From positions 1 through 64,000 of the forward strand of contig JBJXDX010000074.1 of NCBI GenBank assembly GCA_046154585.1: a stretch of 64,000 nucleotides of DNA. The letters run 5' to 3'. The stretch comes from CADEFX01 sp046154585 (GTDB lineage Bacteria; Pseudomonadota; Alphaproteobacteria; Rhizobiales; Hyphomicrobiaceae). Positions within the stretch are counted from its first letter, which is position 1. Every line of letters begins with the position of its first letter. Below the pieces are notes generated by a model. It was given only the letters and a program-made list of their open reading frames with translations. It ran no database searches and had not been told where the DNA came from. This document shows positions 34,276 through 43,816 of this stretch, in pieces. The translations under genes were made by a program, and so were the position numbers.

Positions 34276-34588
34276 GGCATCCCACTCGAACGCTACGAGA
34301 TACGGCAGTGCGTTACATGGGTGCCGGCGGCTGGCCTTGAAAGGATGAAGCGCGGAGACCCTGCACTCCGCGCTTCTGGATCACGCCGGGGAAGATAAGT
34401 TTCATCAGGGTAAGGTCGAGGCTAAAGCGGCGCCGTTGAACTCAGACTGAACGGAATGTTCATCGGCGGTTCATCGCCAGCGACCAAATGCGCCTGCGCG
34501 GCGCGGGCACGTACCTCTATGATAGGGAACTGACGCAACACGATACTTGGAACCCGGACCACCTGCGCGCTCCGCTGAAGGACTGTCG
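34276..34588. other. Divergent promoter region between macrodomain and SCO1 genes
   Basis: No gene seen. The main feature is the 11-bp perfect hairpin at 34347-34376. Both flanking genes read outward, so the hairpin lies in a leader or promoter rather than at a gene end. Confidence 0.5.
34347..34376. repeat. Strong hairpin between divergent genes
   Basis: GAAGCGCGGAG at 34347-34357 pairs perfectly with CTCCGCGCTTC at 34366-34376 around an 8-base loop. There is no T-run on the plus strand and only a weak one on the minus strand. It could end a small RNA or fold in the macrodomain mRNA leader. Confidence 0.6.
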
Positions 34589-35197
34589 ATGAAACTGCAC
34601 GTCGCGGCACTTGCGATCCTGAGCGCTGCCATCGGCGGACTGGCGGCTATGGCCGTGCTCCCCGAGGGACGGGAGCGCTTCTTCTCCGGCCTGCCGTCGG
34701 CGGGCAAGGCGCTGGTCGGAGGACCGTTCTCGCTCGTCGACCACACCGGCCGGAAGGTGAACGACAAGGATTTCCGCGGTCGCTACATGCTCGTCTACTT
34801 CGGCTTCACGTACTGTCCCGATGTCTGCCCCTCGGGCCTGCAGATCATCGCCGCCGCGCTGCAAAAAATCGGTCCCAAGGCCGACCGGCTGATACCGCTC
34901 TTCATCACCGTCGATCCCGAGCGCGATACGCCGGCCCAGATGGGCGAATATGTGAAGAGCTTCGACCCCCGCCTCATCGGGCTCACGGGAACCCCGGCCG
35001 AGGTAGACGCGGCAGCGAAGGCCTACCGCGTCTACTACAAGAAGGTGACGGACGAGAAATCGACCGGTGGCTTTACCATCGACCACACCGCACTCATGTA
35101 TCTGATGGACCCGAAAGGGGCCTATGTGAGCCACTTCTCGCATACCATCAGCGCGGATGCCCTGGCCGAACGGCTGAGCAAGACCATCGCCAACTGA
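34589..35197 (+). CDS. SCO1/SenC family copper chaperone
   Basis: A 202-residue membrane-anchored thioredoxin-fold protein that delivers copper to the CuA site of cytochrome oxidase. The N-terminal span (HVAALAILSAAIGGLAAMAVL) anchors it with the domain in the periplasm. The metal-binding motif is FTYCPDVCPSGLQ, and the third ligand is the His in TIDHTALMYLMD. FITVDPERDTPAQ is also family-typical. AAGGA lies seven bases before the ATG at 34589. No oxidase genes are nearby. Confidence 0.95.
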   Translation: MKLHVAALAILSAAIGGLAAMAVLPEGRERFFSGLPSAGKALVGGPFSLVDHTGRKVNDKDFRGRYMLVYFGFTYCPDVCPSGLQIIAAALQKIGPKADRLIPLFITVDPERDTPAQMGEYVKSFDPRLIGLTGTPAEVDAAAKAYRVYYKKVTDEKSTGGFTIDHTALMYLMDPKGAYVSHFSHTISADALAERLSKTIAN

Positions 35198-35344
35198 AAG
35201 CAGCTTTAACCTTTTGGCGAATCGGATCAGACTCAAGTTGGGGAATTGTGACTATTTTACCCTCGGCTGAATACAAATGCCTCTCCGTACAAACGAGGCA
35301 GGGTTCGGTCGAGACGCTCGGGCAACGTTTGGGGGACGGCTTTG

Positions 35345-36886
35345 ATGCTCTACCACTGGTATGAGCTGAGCCATGCTGCCGTGAGACCGGCGCGGGCAGC
35401 AGCAGACTCGTATAGGCTTCTCCTCAACAATCCCTTCAATCCGATCACCCACACCGCCGTCGCCCGGCATGCCGCGGCCGCGCTGGAAGTCTTCGAGCGC
35501 ACGACACGCCGCTACGACAAGCCACGCTTCGGCATCGCCTCCTGCCAGATCGATGGCCAGGAGATCGCCGTCACCGAGGAGGTGGTGTGGCAGCACCCTT
35601 TCTGCCGCTTGGTGCATTTCAGGCGCGATCTTCCCTCGAAAAGGGCCGGACGCGATCCGGCCCTTCTGCTGGTGGCCCCGATGTCGGGCCACTTCGCGAC
35701 TCTCTTACGTGGTACGGTGGAAACGTTTCTTCCCGATCACGAGGTCTACATCGCCGACTGGCAGGACGCGAAGGATATCCCGCTCGCCGCCGGCACGTTC
35801 GATCTCGACGACTATGTCGACGCTATGCGTGACATGTTCCGTCATTTCGGTGGCGACGTGCATGTGTTCGCCGTGTGCCAGCCCTCGGTTCCGGTGCTGG
35901 CCGCCGTGGCGCTGATGGAGGATGACGGCGAGACGGACGTCCCTCTCTCCATGATCCTGGCGGGCGGCCCCATCGACACGCGCGTCAGCCCGACGATCGT
36001 CAACACGCTGGCCGAGCAGCGCGGTACCGACTGGTTCCGCCGCAACGTCGTCGCCAGCGTGCCGTGGCCGAATCCCGGCTTCGGCCGCATGGTTTATCCA
36101 GGCTTCCTGCAGCTCTCCGGGTTCATGACCATGAACCTCGACCGTCACATGAAGGCCCACCGCGACCTCTTCGACCACCTCGTCGACGGTGATGGCGACG
36201 GCGCCGAGAAGCATCGCGAGTTCTACGACGAATATCTGGCCGTCATGGACCTGACCGCCGAGTTCTACCTGCAGACGGTCGACACCGTGTTCGTGCGCCA
36301 CCTGATGGCGAAAGGCGAGATGACGCATCGCGGCCGGCCCATCGACCTGACGCGCATCCGCCGCGTGGCGCTGATGACCGTCGAAGGCGAGAAGGACGAC
36401 ATCACTGGCAAAGGCCAGTGCCGCGCGGCGCAGGATCTGTGCTCCGGCATCGCACGCGACCGCAAGCAGCACTTCGAGTGCCCGCGCGTGGGTCATTATG
36501 GTATCTTCAACGGCGCTCGCTTCCGTCGCGAGATCGCGCCGCGCATCGCAACCTTCGTGCGCAACAACGATCCGCGCACCGTCGCCGGCGCCGGCATGCC
36601 TGCCCTCGACCGCGCGACGGCCGTGGCGCGCGCCAATGGCCACATGCACGAGTTGGCGACAGCTGCCTTGGCGTTCAGCTTCAGCGCCGCCAACGACGAA
36701 GGCCGCGACGATGTGACCGGTGAGCGTACGACTGACAGATCTGCGGAAACGGAGCATCAAGCGTCGATCGGCCTCGCGAGCATTGCCGGCGTCGCCTGTC
36801 TCAACCTGTGGCAATTCGCCGGCAGTTTGTTTTTTGGCGGGCTGACGCGTCCGTCTCACCGCAAGGACGGCAGCCTATCGAGCTGA
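35345..36886 (+). CDS. phaZ: Intracellular polyhydroxybutyrate depolymerase
   Basis: A 513-residue alpha/beta hydrolase of the intracellular PHB depolymerase type, which mobilises storage polyester granules. The start MLYHWYELSHAAVRPARAAAD is characteristic. The nucleophile elbow is FAVCQPSVP with Cys in place of Ser, as in Ralstonia PhaZa1. The Asp region is TVEGEKDDITGKGQ and the catalytic His lies in CPRVGHYGIFNGARFRREIAPRI. The last 80 residues go beyond the usual end and include a hydrophobic stretch (SIGLASIAGVACLNLWQFAGS) that could touch the membrane or granule. The ATG at 35345 follows a GGGGGACGG run. No other PHA genes are in the window. Confidence 0.93.
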   Translation: MLYHWYELSHAAVRPARAAADSYRLLLNNPFNPITHTAVARHAAAALEVFERTTRRYDKPRFGIASCQIDGQEIAVTEEVVWQHPFCRLVHFRRDLPSKRAGRDPALLLVAPMSGHFATLLRGTVETFLPDHEVYIADWQDAKDIPLAAGTFDLDDYVDAMRDMFRHFGGDVHVFAVCQPSVPVLAAVALMEDDGETDVPLSMILAGGPIDTRVSPTIVNTLAEQRGTDWFRRNVVASVPWPNPGFGRMVYPGFLQLSGFMTMNLDRHMKAHRDLFDHLVDGDGDGAEKHREFYDEYLAVMDLTAEFYLQTVDTVFVRHLMAKGEMTHRGRPIDLTRIRRVALMTVEGEKDDITGKGQCRAAQDLCSGIARDRKQHFECPRVGHYGIFNGARFRREIAPRIATFVRNNDPRTVAGAGMPALDRATAVARANGHMHELATAALAFSFSAANDEGRDDVTGERTTDRSAETEHQASIGLASIAGVACLNLWQFAGSLFFGGLTRPSHRKDGSLSS

Positions 36887-37188
36887 CGTTGACGCGGGAT
36901 ACATGCCGCGTGGCACTCTCGCAACAGACACACAACTGCTAGCGACAGCAGTACACCAATCGTGCTACGTGGACCGCGAAACCTGCTAGAGCAGGGATCG
37001 CTTTCGCATTGAATGAATCATTCCGCCTCACTCGAGATGTCGCTCTATTGAGGCACAAGCCGTCGTGTGTTGCCGCATGCGTGCCGCAAACAGTTGCGAA
37101 GGCCAGTGGAGCCCTGGCGAGAAACATGCAGCGCAAAAAGCGCGCATCATCGTCTCGCATACCAAGGGCACCGTAAGTCGGGGGTCAT
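36887..37188. other. Intergenic region with degraded mosaic repeat
   Basis: 302 bp between the depolymerase and the YgjP-like gene, containing the short repeat-like element at 36988-37047. No gene or clear promoter seen. Confidence 0.45.
36988..37047. repeat. Degraded or short relative of the mosaic repeat, copy D
   Basis: Begins AGAGCAGGGATCGCTTTCGC and ends GTCGCTCTA, so it keeps the AGAGC...GCTCT ends and the GATCGCTT segment of copies A-C. It also has GAATGAATCATTCC, a small palindrome similar to the GATTCAATC segment. At 60 bp it is about one third of a full copy. Confidence 0.5.
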
Positions 37189-37950
37189 ATGAGCAAGATC
37201 TCACGGTCGAGGGCCAAAGCGTCACCGTCCGTTCGTCTCTTGAAGGTTGTGGGCATCCATGCGCCGGTCGAGGTGCACCGTCACCCGACGGCACGCCGCC
37301 TGACTCTGCGCGTGAGCCGCACGCGCCGCGCGGTCATCCTGACGATGCCGCGCAGCTCGGACTTTCGCGAGGCCGACCAGTTTCTCTCGCGCAGCCTGGA
37401 GTGGGTGCGTGAACGTCTGGAGTGCGTGCCCGAGTCGGCCCCGTTCCGTGACGGTGCCACAGTTCCATTGCGCGGCGTGCCGCACAAGATCACGTTCACT
37501 GGCGAGACCCGGCGCGGCGCCGTCGTCCGCATCGAGAGTGACACGAGCCGCAAGATGCCGGTCCTGCGCGTCTTCGGATTGCAGGAGCACGCACCGCGGC
37601 GACTCAAGGACTGGCTGATCGCCGAGGCCGCCCGCGATCTGGATGAGCGCGTCGCCTATCACGCCCGCGGCCTGAGCGTCAGGGCACGGCGCATCACCAT
37701 GCGCGATCAGAAAAGCCGCTGGGGCTCATGCTCGAGCGCCGGGCAGCTTTCGTTCTCCTGGCGCCTGGTGCTGGCGCCCCCGTTCGTCCTCGACTACGTC
37801 GCCGCGCATGAGGTCGCACATCTGCTCGAGATGAATCACGGCCCACGCTTCTGGCGCACCGTCGCCAAGGCGCTGCCCGAATACGAAGAAGCCAAGGCTT
37901 GGCTGCACATCCACGGCCTGGACCTCTACCGCTACGACGTCGAGGATTGA
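37189..37950 (+). CDS. YgjP-like zinc metallopeptidase domain protein (DUF45)
   Basis: A 253-residue protein with the YgjP/WLM metallopeptidase signature. The zinc-binding active site is YVAAHEVAHLLEMNHGPRFW, preceded by the conserved MRDQKSRWGSCSSAGQLSFSWRL. The N-terminal half (HPTARRLTLRVSRTRRAVILTMP) is also normal for the family. It is presumed cytoplasmic; the physiological substrate is not known for most members. The ATG at 37189 begins about 40 residues before the conserved region with a basic stretch. Confidence 0.93.
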   Translation: MSKISRSRAKASPSVRLLKVVGIHAPVEVHRHPTARRLTLRVSRTRRAVILTMPRSSDFREADQFLSRSLEWVRERLECVPESAPFRDGATVPLRGVPHKITFTGETRRGAVVRIESDTSRKMPVLRVFGLQEHAPRRLKDWLIAEAARDLDERVAYHARGLSVRARRITMRDQKSRWGSCSSAGQLSFSWRLVLAPPFVLDYVAAHEVAHLLEMNHGPRFWRTVAKALPEYEEAKAWLHIHGLDLYRYDVED

Positions 37951-38208
37951 CGCCGCCTCGGCCGGCGTGATCGGCCCGCCCTCGCTACAAACTTCCCTTC
38001 CAAATTTTTGCGTTCCCGGAAGCCGCGCGCTGGGCGCGCGGTTATCCGGGATCTTTCCCGTTCATTGTTTGATTGTGCAACAGTGCTCCACATCGGCGCG
38101 GAAGGCCCCGGATCGGCGCGCTGGCCCGTCCCGTCCGGGGACGCAAGGGTTGAAGGAAATCCGTGGTTCGAAGACGCCACACATCAACGAGGTCGAATAG
38201 TTTTAGGC

Positions 38209-40158
38209 TTACGGCTGCGCCGCGCGCACCAGCATGGCGCGATTGCTTCTCTGATCAGCCCCATTGGCAGCGGCGTGCCCGAGCAGACCGCCCGGCGGCA
38301 GCCGTTCGTGTGCCGCCAGCATCACCTCGCGCCAGATGCGCGCCGGCAGCCCGCCACCGACGACTTTGTTCATCGGCTTGCCGTCGTCGTTGCCGACCCA
38401 CACGCCCGCCGCCAGTTGCGCGGTGTACCCGACGAACCAGGCGTCGCGGAACTCCTGCGTGGTTCCAGTCTTGCCCGCGGAGGGATGCCGCGGCAGCAGC
38501 GCGCGGCGCCCCGTGCCCGACACGATCACCGTATGCAGCATGTCGCTGATCTCGCCCGCGTGGTCGGGTGACACGAGCATGCGCGGCTGCGTCGCCGGGC
38601 GCGCATAGACGACAGCGCCGGAGCCCGTGCGCACCTTGCGCACCGCATGCGGCGTGACGCTCAGTCCGCCGCTCGCCAGCACGCCATAGGCGCCCGTCAG
38701 CTCGAGGACGGAAACCTCCGACGTGCCGAGCGCGATTGACGGGCTCGGCCGCAGTTCGGACGCGATGCCGAGCCGCTGCGCCAGCGAGATCACCCGTGAC
38801 GTGCCGACTTCCTGCTGCAGACGCACCGCCACCGAGTTGACGGACTGCGCCAGCGCAGTGCGCAGCGTGATCACGCCCTGATAGGTGCCGGAATCGTTGC
38901 GCGGGGTCCACCCGGCGACGGTGATCGGCGCATCCTGCACCAGGGTGTCAGGTGTCCAGCCGCGCTCGAGCGCGGCAAGATAAACGAACGGCTTGAACGC
39001 CGACCCCGGCTGGCGCCGAGCCCTGACCGCACGATTGAACTGGCTGTCCGCAAACGAGCGCCCCCCGACCAGCGCGCGGATGCGCCCTTCCGTGTCGATG
39101 ACGACCACCGCCGCCTGCTGCGCGCCGGCCGCCCGTCCCTCGGTCGCCAAGATCTGCTCGACCACCGCCTGCGCTGTGCGCTGCAGGCGCGTATCGATGG
39201 TCGTCTCGACCACCAGCTCGCCTGTATTCGGCCCGATCACTGGCGGCAAGCGGTCAAGCACGAACTCCACGGCGTACTGCGCGCCCGCCTCACGCTCGTT
39301 GGCATGCATCGCGAAGCGCACCGGCCGGCGCAACATTGCCGTTTCATCGGCCGCCGTAATGTACCCCGCATCCAGCATGCGCTTCAGCACAACCTGGGAG
39401 CGTGCGCGCGCGAGCACGGGGCTGTTGGCCGGCGAGTAGCGCGACGGCGCCTTCAGCAGCCCAGCCAGCACGGCCGACTCCGCCACCGTCAGGCTGCGCG
39501 CCGACTTGCCGAAATACCGATGCGATGCAGCCTCGATGCCGTAGGCGCCGCCGCCGAAGTACACCCGGTTGAGGTAGAGCTCCGCGATGTCCTGCTTGGA
39601 GAGCCGCACCTCCAGCCAGAGCGCCAGCATCAGCTCCTCGACTTTGCGTCTGAGCGAGCGCTCCGACGTCAGGAACAGGTTCTTGGCGAGCTGCTGCGTG
39701 AGGGTTGAGCCGCCCTGCGCATAGCGTCCGGCCTTCAGGTTGGCAAAGCCCGCGCGCGCGATGCCGATCGGATCGAGCCCCCAATGAGTGAAGAATCGCC
39801 GGTCCTCGGTGGCGACTACGGCGTTGATGACATGGCGCGGTAGAAGATCGAAGGGCACGAAGTCATAGGCCTCGCCCCGCTCCGCCAGCAGCGAGCCATC
39901 CGCCGCCAGCACGCGCACCACCGGCGCCTTGTCGCGCTGGCGCAGGGCAGATGGGTCCGGAAAACGGACGGTGTAATAGATGAAAGCGAGGGACAGAACG
40001 ATGGTGCCGGCAAGACCGGCGAAAACTGCGAGCACCGTTGCTGCGCGGATCTGGCCGCGCAGACCGAACCGGCCGCGGGTCCGCTTGCCCGGTCGCGCTG
40101 CCGCGCCCGTAGCCGCTCTGCCAGTTGGACGCGCTGTCTTCGGCCTTGTCCGTCCCAT
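38209..40158 (-). CDS. Class A penicillin-binding protein, PBP1A family
   Basis: A 649-residue bifunctional peptidoglycan synthase. A very basic cytoplasmic start is followed by one membrane span (ATVLAVFAGLAGTIVLSLAFIYY). The GT51 transglycosylase domain carries AVVATEDRRFFTHWGLDPIG, GGSTLTQQLAKNLFL and ELYLNRVYFGGGAYGIEAAS. The transpeptidase domain has the acyl-Ser motif PGSAFKPF (SxxK), SVNSVA (SxN) and KTGTTQEF (KTG). It is complete and a little shorter than E. coli PBP1a because the OB-like insert is missing. The ATG at 40158 was preferred to a TTG at 40173. The end lies near a GC-rich stretch, with no obvious terminator. Confidence 0.95.
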   Translation of the reverse strand: MGRTRPKTARPTGRAATGAAARPGKRTRGRFGLRGQIRAATVLAVFAGLAGTIVLSLAFIYYTVRFPDPSALRQRDKAPVVRVLAADGSLLAERGEAYDFVPFDLLPRHVINAVVATEDRRFFTHWGLDPIGIARAGFANLKAGRYAQGGSTLTQQLAKNLFLTSERSLRRKVEELMLALWLEVRLSKQDIAELYLNRVYFGGGAYGIEAASHRYFGKSARSLTVAESAVLAGLLKAPSRYSPANSPVLARARSQVVLKRMLDAGYITAADETAMLRRPVRFAMHANEREAGAQYAVEFVLDRLPPVIGPNTGELVVETTIDTRLQRTAQAVVEQILATEGRAAGAQQAAVVVIDTEGRIRALVGGRSFADSQFNRAVRARRQPGSAFKPFVYLAALERGWTPDTLVQDAPITVAGWTPRNDSGTYQGVITLRTALAQSVNSVAVRLQQEVGTSRVISLAQRLGIASELRPSPSIALGTSEVSVLELTGAYGVLASGGLSVTPHAVRKVRTGSGAVVYARPATQPRMLVSPDHAGEISDMLHTVIVSGTGRRALLPRHPSAGKTGTTQEFRDAWFVGYTAQLAAGVWVGNDDGKPMNKVVGGGLPARIWREVMLAAHERLPPGGLLGHAAANGADQRSNRAMLVRAAQP

Positions 40159-40412
40159 GCCGATGGTCCGCAAGCAATTGGTGCAACGTGCCCCCGCATT
40201 GCTGCCAGATCGCTTTTAAGGACTGGTTTACAAATGGCGCTGCCAGATCTCGGAGCGCGGCATTCCGACCACAGGTAGAGGGTTGCGGCAGGCGTCGACC
40301 CAGGTGTTCCGGAACGAGGGCAAGTTGATCTTGTCGCGCGTGAAGCCGGCGTGGTTGCTCCGAACGGGTCGCGGACATTCGCCATGCTCGAGAAAGTCGG
40401 GCGGCCCGAACC

Positions 40413-42170
40413 TCACGTGCAATCCCGGCCCAGATCGCGTATCGCCGCAGCCGACAGCGACGGACAACGATCCGGCGCGCGCGATCGGCATGCCGCAATC
40501 TGCTCGGGACGACCTGCGACGTAGAATGAGAACATGAGCCCGCAGCCCCGGGCAACGTTGACTCCGGACGCGCATGCGACGCGGCGCAACGCCAGCCGGC
40601 TGCGACGAGCAAACTCCTCCTCCAGGTCCCGTTGCCAGCGATGCTCCACAATCACCATCACCGCACCGCGTGTGCTGGACGCTTGCGCGACATCGGTGGA
40701 CCATGACGATCGCACACGATGGCCGAGCACAAAGGGGAGGCTGGGCTCTCGGTAGCCGATGACGTCGACGGGACCACCGGGACACTGCTCCAGTGTGCCC
40801 AGTGTCTGCGCGATCTCGCGGCTGACCCAGAATGGGTTGAGGTTGGAGAGCACGACAACGAAAGCGAGAACGTTGAGCACCGCGACACCGGCAATGCCCA
40901 GCACGAGCCAGGCGCCGAGTTGAGATCGGCGGGCGGCCACAACCGCGAGCATCAGCAGCGTGACGACTGAGGCAGCCATGAACCACGTCATGAGCGGCAC
41001 CTCGGCAGCGACCATGCGATGCAGCATGTATGCCGCAACCGGCACCGCGGCGATGCCCGCAGCGGCAAATATGGCGGTGGCGAGATCGACGCGAAAGCCA
41101 TCGCGCCGTTTCCACGACTCCACAACGGTAACGGCCACCAGCCCGGCCGCAGGCACAAACAGGTTTTGCGCCACGTAGAGGGCAGGCTTGTCGGACAACA
41201 ACTCCAGATAGACTAGGTATCCCCCCATCGAAGCGAGCAGGAAGCGGGTGACAGGCGTCAGGCCCAATGCCCGATGCCGCAGCACCGCGGACAGCAGCAA
41301 GAGTTGTGCGGGCACGAACCCGACCTGAAGGGACGCCACGAAGAGGCCGGGATAGGCTGGAAAGTTCATCTGCTGCGAACCGGCCAGTGCCGAAAGCAGC
41401 TCGCGCAGGCTCAACCCGCGCCATGGTGGCTCACCGTAGGCAGCCGTGCTGGCAGCAATCCACAGTGCCGCCATGATCACCGTAACGGCAATCCCGATCC
41501 AAGGCCTCAGGCAGGCGAGCAAGCTGCAACGGCGATCCAGGATCCACAGCGCCGCCAGCGTCGTTGCGCTCACAATCGGCACGGAGAAAGCATTGAGCGG
41601 TATCGACAGCCCCTGCGCAATCCAGAACACTGTCGCCGCTCCACGCACCCTCTCGCCAGATGGCGCTGCATAGAGCCGCAGCATCGACAGCTGTGCCGCG
41701 ACCAAGGCGGGAAACACAAGCGGCTCGGCGATAGCCAGGTGAGCCTGCAATACGAGGACAGGCGTGACGGCAACCAGAGCCGCAGCGATGAAGGCTGCGT
41801 CAGCGCCGATCACCGGACGATAGAAGCGGAAAGCGAGCCAAACCCCGAGCATCGTGCATAGAAGCGACGCCAGCCGATAGGTTGCGATCGCATCGGTGGG
41901 GAGTCCGAGCCTAGCAGCAAGCGACTGCAGCCATACGGCGCCGACAGGCTTGCGTATGCTCACCGCGTCGAGCCCGGTCCAGGTTCCCGCCTCCGCAAGC
42001 TGTCTGGCGTTGCTGGCGAAAAACACCTCGGTGCGGTCCACAGGCGGCAGCAACAGCAGGCCGGGCGCAACGCAACAGAAGACGAGCGTGACAAGAACTA
42101 TTCCGGCCAGGAGCGGCCGTCGCGCCAGCTCCTCAAGACAACGCCGACTGACTAAGTCGAAGCATTGCAC
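40413..42170 (-). CDS. ArnT/PMT-like membrane glycosyltransferase (GT39/GT83 type)
   Basis: A 585-residue polytopic protein with around ten membrane spans and a periplasmic C-terminal domain, laid out like ArnT and other GT-C transferases that use polyprenyl-phosphate sugars. After the first span comes PPVDRTEVFFASNARQLAEAG; ArnT-type enzymes normally have an acidic DE or D-x-R motif here, so the VDRTE version is a variant. IRKPVGAVWLQSLAARLG, VTPVLVLQAHLAIAEPLVF and YREPSLPFVLGH fit the family. The GTG at 42170 is chosen because AGGTGG lies five bases before it. The neighbours give no hint of the acceptor. Confidence 0.85.
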   Translation of the reverse strand: MQCFDLVSRRCLEELARRPLLAGIVLVTLVFCCVAPGLLLLPPVDRTEVFFASNARQLAEAGTWTGLDAVSIRKPVGAVWLQSLAARLGLPTDAIATYRLASLLCTMLGVWLAFRFYRPVIGADAAFIAAALVAVTPVLVLQAHLAIAEPLVFPALVAAQLSMLRLYAAPSGERVRGAATVFWIAQGLSIPLNAFSVPIVSATTLAALWILDRRCSLLACLRPWIGIAVTVIMAALWIAASTAAYGEPPWRGLSLRELLSALAGSQQMNFPAYPGLFVASLQVGFVPAQLLLLSAVLRHRALGLTPVTRFLLASMGGYLVYLELLSDKPALYVAQNLFVPAAGLVAVTVVESWKRRDGFRVDLATAIFAAAGIAAVPVAAYMLHRMVAAEVPLMTWFMAASVVTLLMLAVVAARRSQLGAWLVLGIAGVAVLNVLAFVVVLSNLNPFWVSREIAQTLGTLEQCPGGPVDVIGYREPSLPFVLGHRVRSSWSTDVAQASSTRGAVMVIVEHRWQRDLEEEFARRSRLALRRVACASGVNVARGCGLMFSFYVAGRPEQIAACRSRAPDRCPSLSAAAIRDLGRDCT

Positions 42171-42625
42171 CGTGCCACCTGCTTGAAGTGCCACACATGG
42201 ACCGATCCCCACGCACAACTGACAGCAACGGGAGGCAACACAATCGACCACATCGGCTTGCCTTCCACCGTTGCGAAGGCAGCCCCATGAACGTCAGTCG
42301 TCAGTATCGCAGGGCTCTTCGAATGGCCATGGCAGGCGCGCGTTATCCACTGTATCCGCTGTCGCGGACATACGCTTGCGCGATCGGCAGAAGCGGGCAC
42401 CCGGTGTGAGGGCGCTGCCCCGCCCTTTCGCATTCCCCATGTTTCGGCCCCATGTTTCAGCCAACCTGCTTCATTGCGCGATTTTGCAGGACTGGTTAGT
42501 CGCACGGTTTTCCCGTAATCGGGGAGGACCGACGCACTCTCGGTAACCGTTGGCGACCTTCTCGCTCTTGGCATCTCCCAGCGCCCGCCGCATGCTCACC
42601 ACTCCGGACACCACAAGGAACCCGC
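42171..42625. other. Intergenic region between the glycosyltransferase and CoA-transferase genes
   Basis: 455 bp with divergent genes at both ends. Short open frames exist (for example plus strand 42286-42409), but none has a ribosome binding site plus a protein-like translation. No repeat or clear promoter pair recognised. Confidence 0.45.
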
Positions 42626-43816
42626 ATGACTGACCAGCCGCTTTCGGGCATTCGCGTCGTCGATCTGACGCGTGTCCTGTCAGGCCCCTTCTGCACGATG
42701 ATGCTCGCTGACATGGGCGCCGACGTCATTAAGATCGAGCCTCCGGGCAGCGGCGACACGGTGCGCGGCGCGGGCGACCAGAAGAACGGCATGAGCTGGT
42801 ACTTCGCGAGCTTCAACCGCAACAAGCGGTCGCTGGCGATCGACCTGCGCAGCCAGCAGGGCAAGGAGATCCTGGCCCGCATGATCGCCGGCGCCGATGT
42901 GCTGGTCGAGAATTTCCGCCCCGGCGTGCTCGCCGAGATGGGCTTCGACCAGGCGCGCCTCGATGCCCTGAACCCGCGTCTCGTCGTTGCCAGCATCAAC
43001 GGCTACGGCTCGACCGGCCCCTACGTGCAGCGCCCGGCCTTCGATTTCATCGCCCAGGCCATGAGCGGCCTGATGAGCACGACGGGCGCGCCCGGCGGCG
43101 AGCCGATGCGGGCCGCACCGCCCATCACCGATCTCGTGGCCGGCCTCTACTGCGCCTTCGGCATCACCAACGCACTGCACACGCGCAATGCCACCGGCAA
43201 GGGCCAGCGCGTCGAGGCGGCCATGGTCAACGGCATGGTGAGCATGCTCGCGTATTTGGCATCGGAATATTTCGCGCGCGGCACCGAGCCCGAGCGCACC
43301 GGCAACGACCACCCGCTGTGCGCGCCCTACGGGCTGTTCCATACCAAGGACGGCGACATCGCCGTGGCGCCGGCCACCAAGGAGACGCTCGAGCGCTTCA
43401 TGACGACGATCGGCCTCGAGGATCTCCTGACCCGGCCGGAGTACAAGACCATGCCGCAGCGGCACGCCCGCCGGCACGAGTTGCGCATCCCCGTCAATGA
43501 GGCACTCTCCACCGACACGCAGGACAACTGGATCGACCGCCTCAATGCCGCGGGCGTGCCGTGCGGCAAGGTCCTCTCGCTCGGCGAGGTCTTTGACGAT
43601 CCGCAGATCAAGTCGCAGGACATGGTGCTCGATGTGGACCACGGCCAGCACGGCACGATCCGCATGGTGGGCTTCCCGGTCAAGATGAGCGGCACGCCCT
43701 GCGCCATCCGCCGGCCGGCGCCGCGTCTTGGCGAGCATACGTCCGAGGTGCTGACGGAGCTCGGCCTGAGCGAGCCCGAGCTTGCCGCGCTGAGGGCCGC
43801 GAAGGTCGTAGCTTAG
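42626..43816 (+). CDS. CaiB/BaiF family (class III) CoA-transferase
   Basis: A 396-residue class III CoA-transferase that moves CoA between a donor thioester and a carboxylic acid. Family features are PLSGIRVVDLTRVLSGPFCTMMLADMGADVIKIE at the N-terminus, RNKRSLAIDLRSQQGKEI, NFRPGVLAEMGFD and the nucleophilic Asp in PPITDLVAGLYCAFG. The C-terminal RRPAPRLGEHTSEVL is the usual end. Its stop overlaps that of the convergent aminotransferase gene by four bases. Substrate unknown; no acyl-CoA gene is adjacent. Confidence 0.94.
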   Translation: MTDQPLSGIRVVDLTRVLSGPFCTMMLADMGADVIKIEPPGSGDTVRGAGDQKNGMSWYFASFNRNKRSLAIDLRSQQGKEILARMIAGADVLVENFRPGVLAEMGFDQARLDALNPRLVVASINGYGSTGPYVQRPAFDFIAQAMSGLMSTTGAPGGEPMRAAPPITDLVAGLYCAFGITNALHTRNATGKGQRVEAAMVNGMVSMLAYLASEYFARGTEPERTGNDHPLCAPYGLFHTKDGDIAVAPATKETLERFMTTIGLEDLLTRPEYKTMPQRHARRHELRIPVNEALSTDTQDNWIDRLNAAGVPCGKVLSLGEVFDDPQIKSQDMVLDVDHGQHGTIRMVGFPVKMSGTPCAIRRPAPRLGEHTSEVLTELGLSEPELAALRAAKVVA

